From NCBI GenBank assembly GCA_021151805.1, contig JAGKWN010000007.1:3513-67512 (forward strand): a stretch of DNA of 64,000 bases, given 5' to 3'. The translations under genes and the position numbers were made by a program. Source of the stretch: Cytophagaceae bacterium (lineage in GTDB: Bacteria; Bacteroidota; Bacteroidia; Cytophagales; Cytophagaceae). Positions 63,980-64,000 of this stretch are shown in pieces (the first letter of the stretch is position 1; every line of letters starts with the position of its first letter). The notes beneath the pieces were generated by a model. It saw only the letters and a program-made list of their open reading frames with translations, had not been told where the DNA came from and ran no database searches.

Positions 63980-64000
63980 GAATTGTAAATTCTATATTAC

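Overview
The window looks like chromosomal DNA of a gliding, polymer-degrading member of the Bacteroidota, most like Cytophaga (Cytophaga hutchinsonii or a close relative). The reasons are the moderate GC content, promoters of the TTTG-N20-TAnnTTTG type, type IX secretion genes (PorD-type, PorE-like, PorQ) with one cargo-type C-terminal sorting domain, and clusters typical of the phylum such as bamD-rpoZ-coaBC-porD-recN. The species name is inference; the phylum is well supported. I see no tRNA, rRNA, CRISPR array, prophage or insertion sequence.

Layout. 1-5251 (mostly minus): a partial unknown gene, murQ and an amino-sugar kinase (cell-wall sugar recycling), a repeat element, a cytochrome b5-like protein overlapping an arginase-superfamily gene, an unknown small gene and a radical SAM gene. 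5488-10079 (mixed): class II aldolase, queA, a methyltransferase, a PEBP-like protein and a lipoprotein with an apparent frameshift after its start codon. 10159-18971: recA (minus), then a plus-strand run of a DUF3108 protein, a TlpA-like thioredoxin, a PhoB/PhoR-like two-component pair, an RluA-type pseudouridine synthase, rplM-rpsI-rpsB and tsf. 19156-28685: a secreted TPR/LRR protein, aminopeptidase P, subtilase, M16 peptidase, O-methyltransferase, MltD-like transglycosylase, and a PAS kinase with a single-domain receiver. 28770-34166: a CHASE2/FecR-like pair (minus), then an aromatic amino acid hydroxylase homologue, thioesterase, TM2 protein, methyltransferase and a T9SS cargo-type protein. 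34254-47426: mdh and tilS (minus), then OstA-like, bamD, rpoZ, coaBC, porD, a small Sm-like protein, recN, fabI, a second QueA-family gene and dnaA. 47567-50265 (minus): lipocalin-like protein, DegQ/HtrA protease and glycosyltransferase. 50385-63898: GH3-dxr-rseP-LysM operon, PorE-like OmpA protein (minus), lon, porQ, hslU and an SDR oxidoreductase.

The main theme is envelope construction and quality control: OstA-like LPS transport, BamD, RseP, DegQ, LysM/SLT enzymes, MurQ recycling and T9SS parts. This is mixed with core information processing (recA, dnaA, recN, ribosomal proteins, tRNA and rRNA modification). Convergent genes are often separated by very long perfect palindromes that act as bidirectional terminators, and several share a CCGATA..TATCGG core.

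No obvious new multi-gene defence or biosynthetic system is visible. The observations I would follow up first are the Sm/Hfq-like small protein before recN, the apparent frameshift in the lipoprotein near 9.7 kb, two enzyme homologues with changed metal ligands (arginase-like and aromatic hydroxylase), the orphan CHASE2/FecR-like pair, and several predicted near-leaderless transcripts. Start codons were moved from the longest ORF to a downstream ATG where family length or a signal peptide supported it; these cases are noted.
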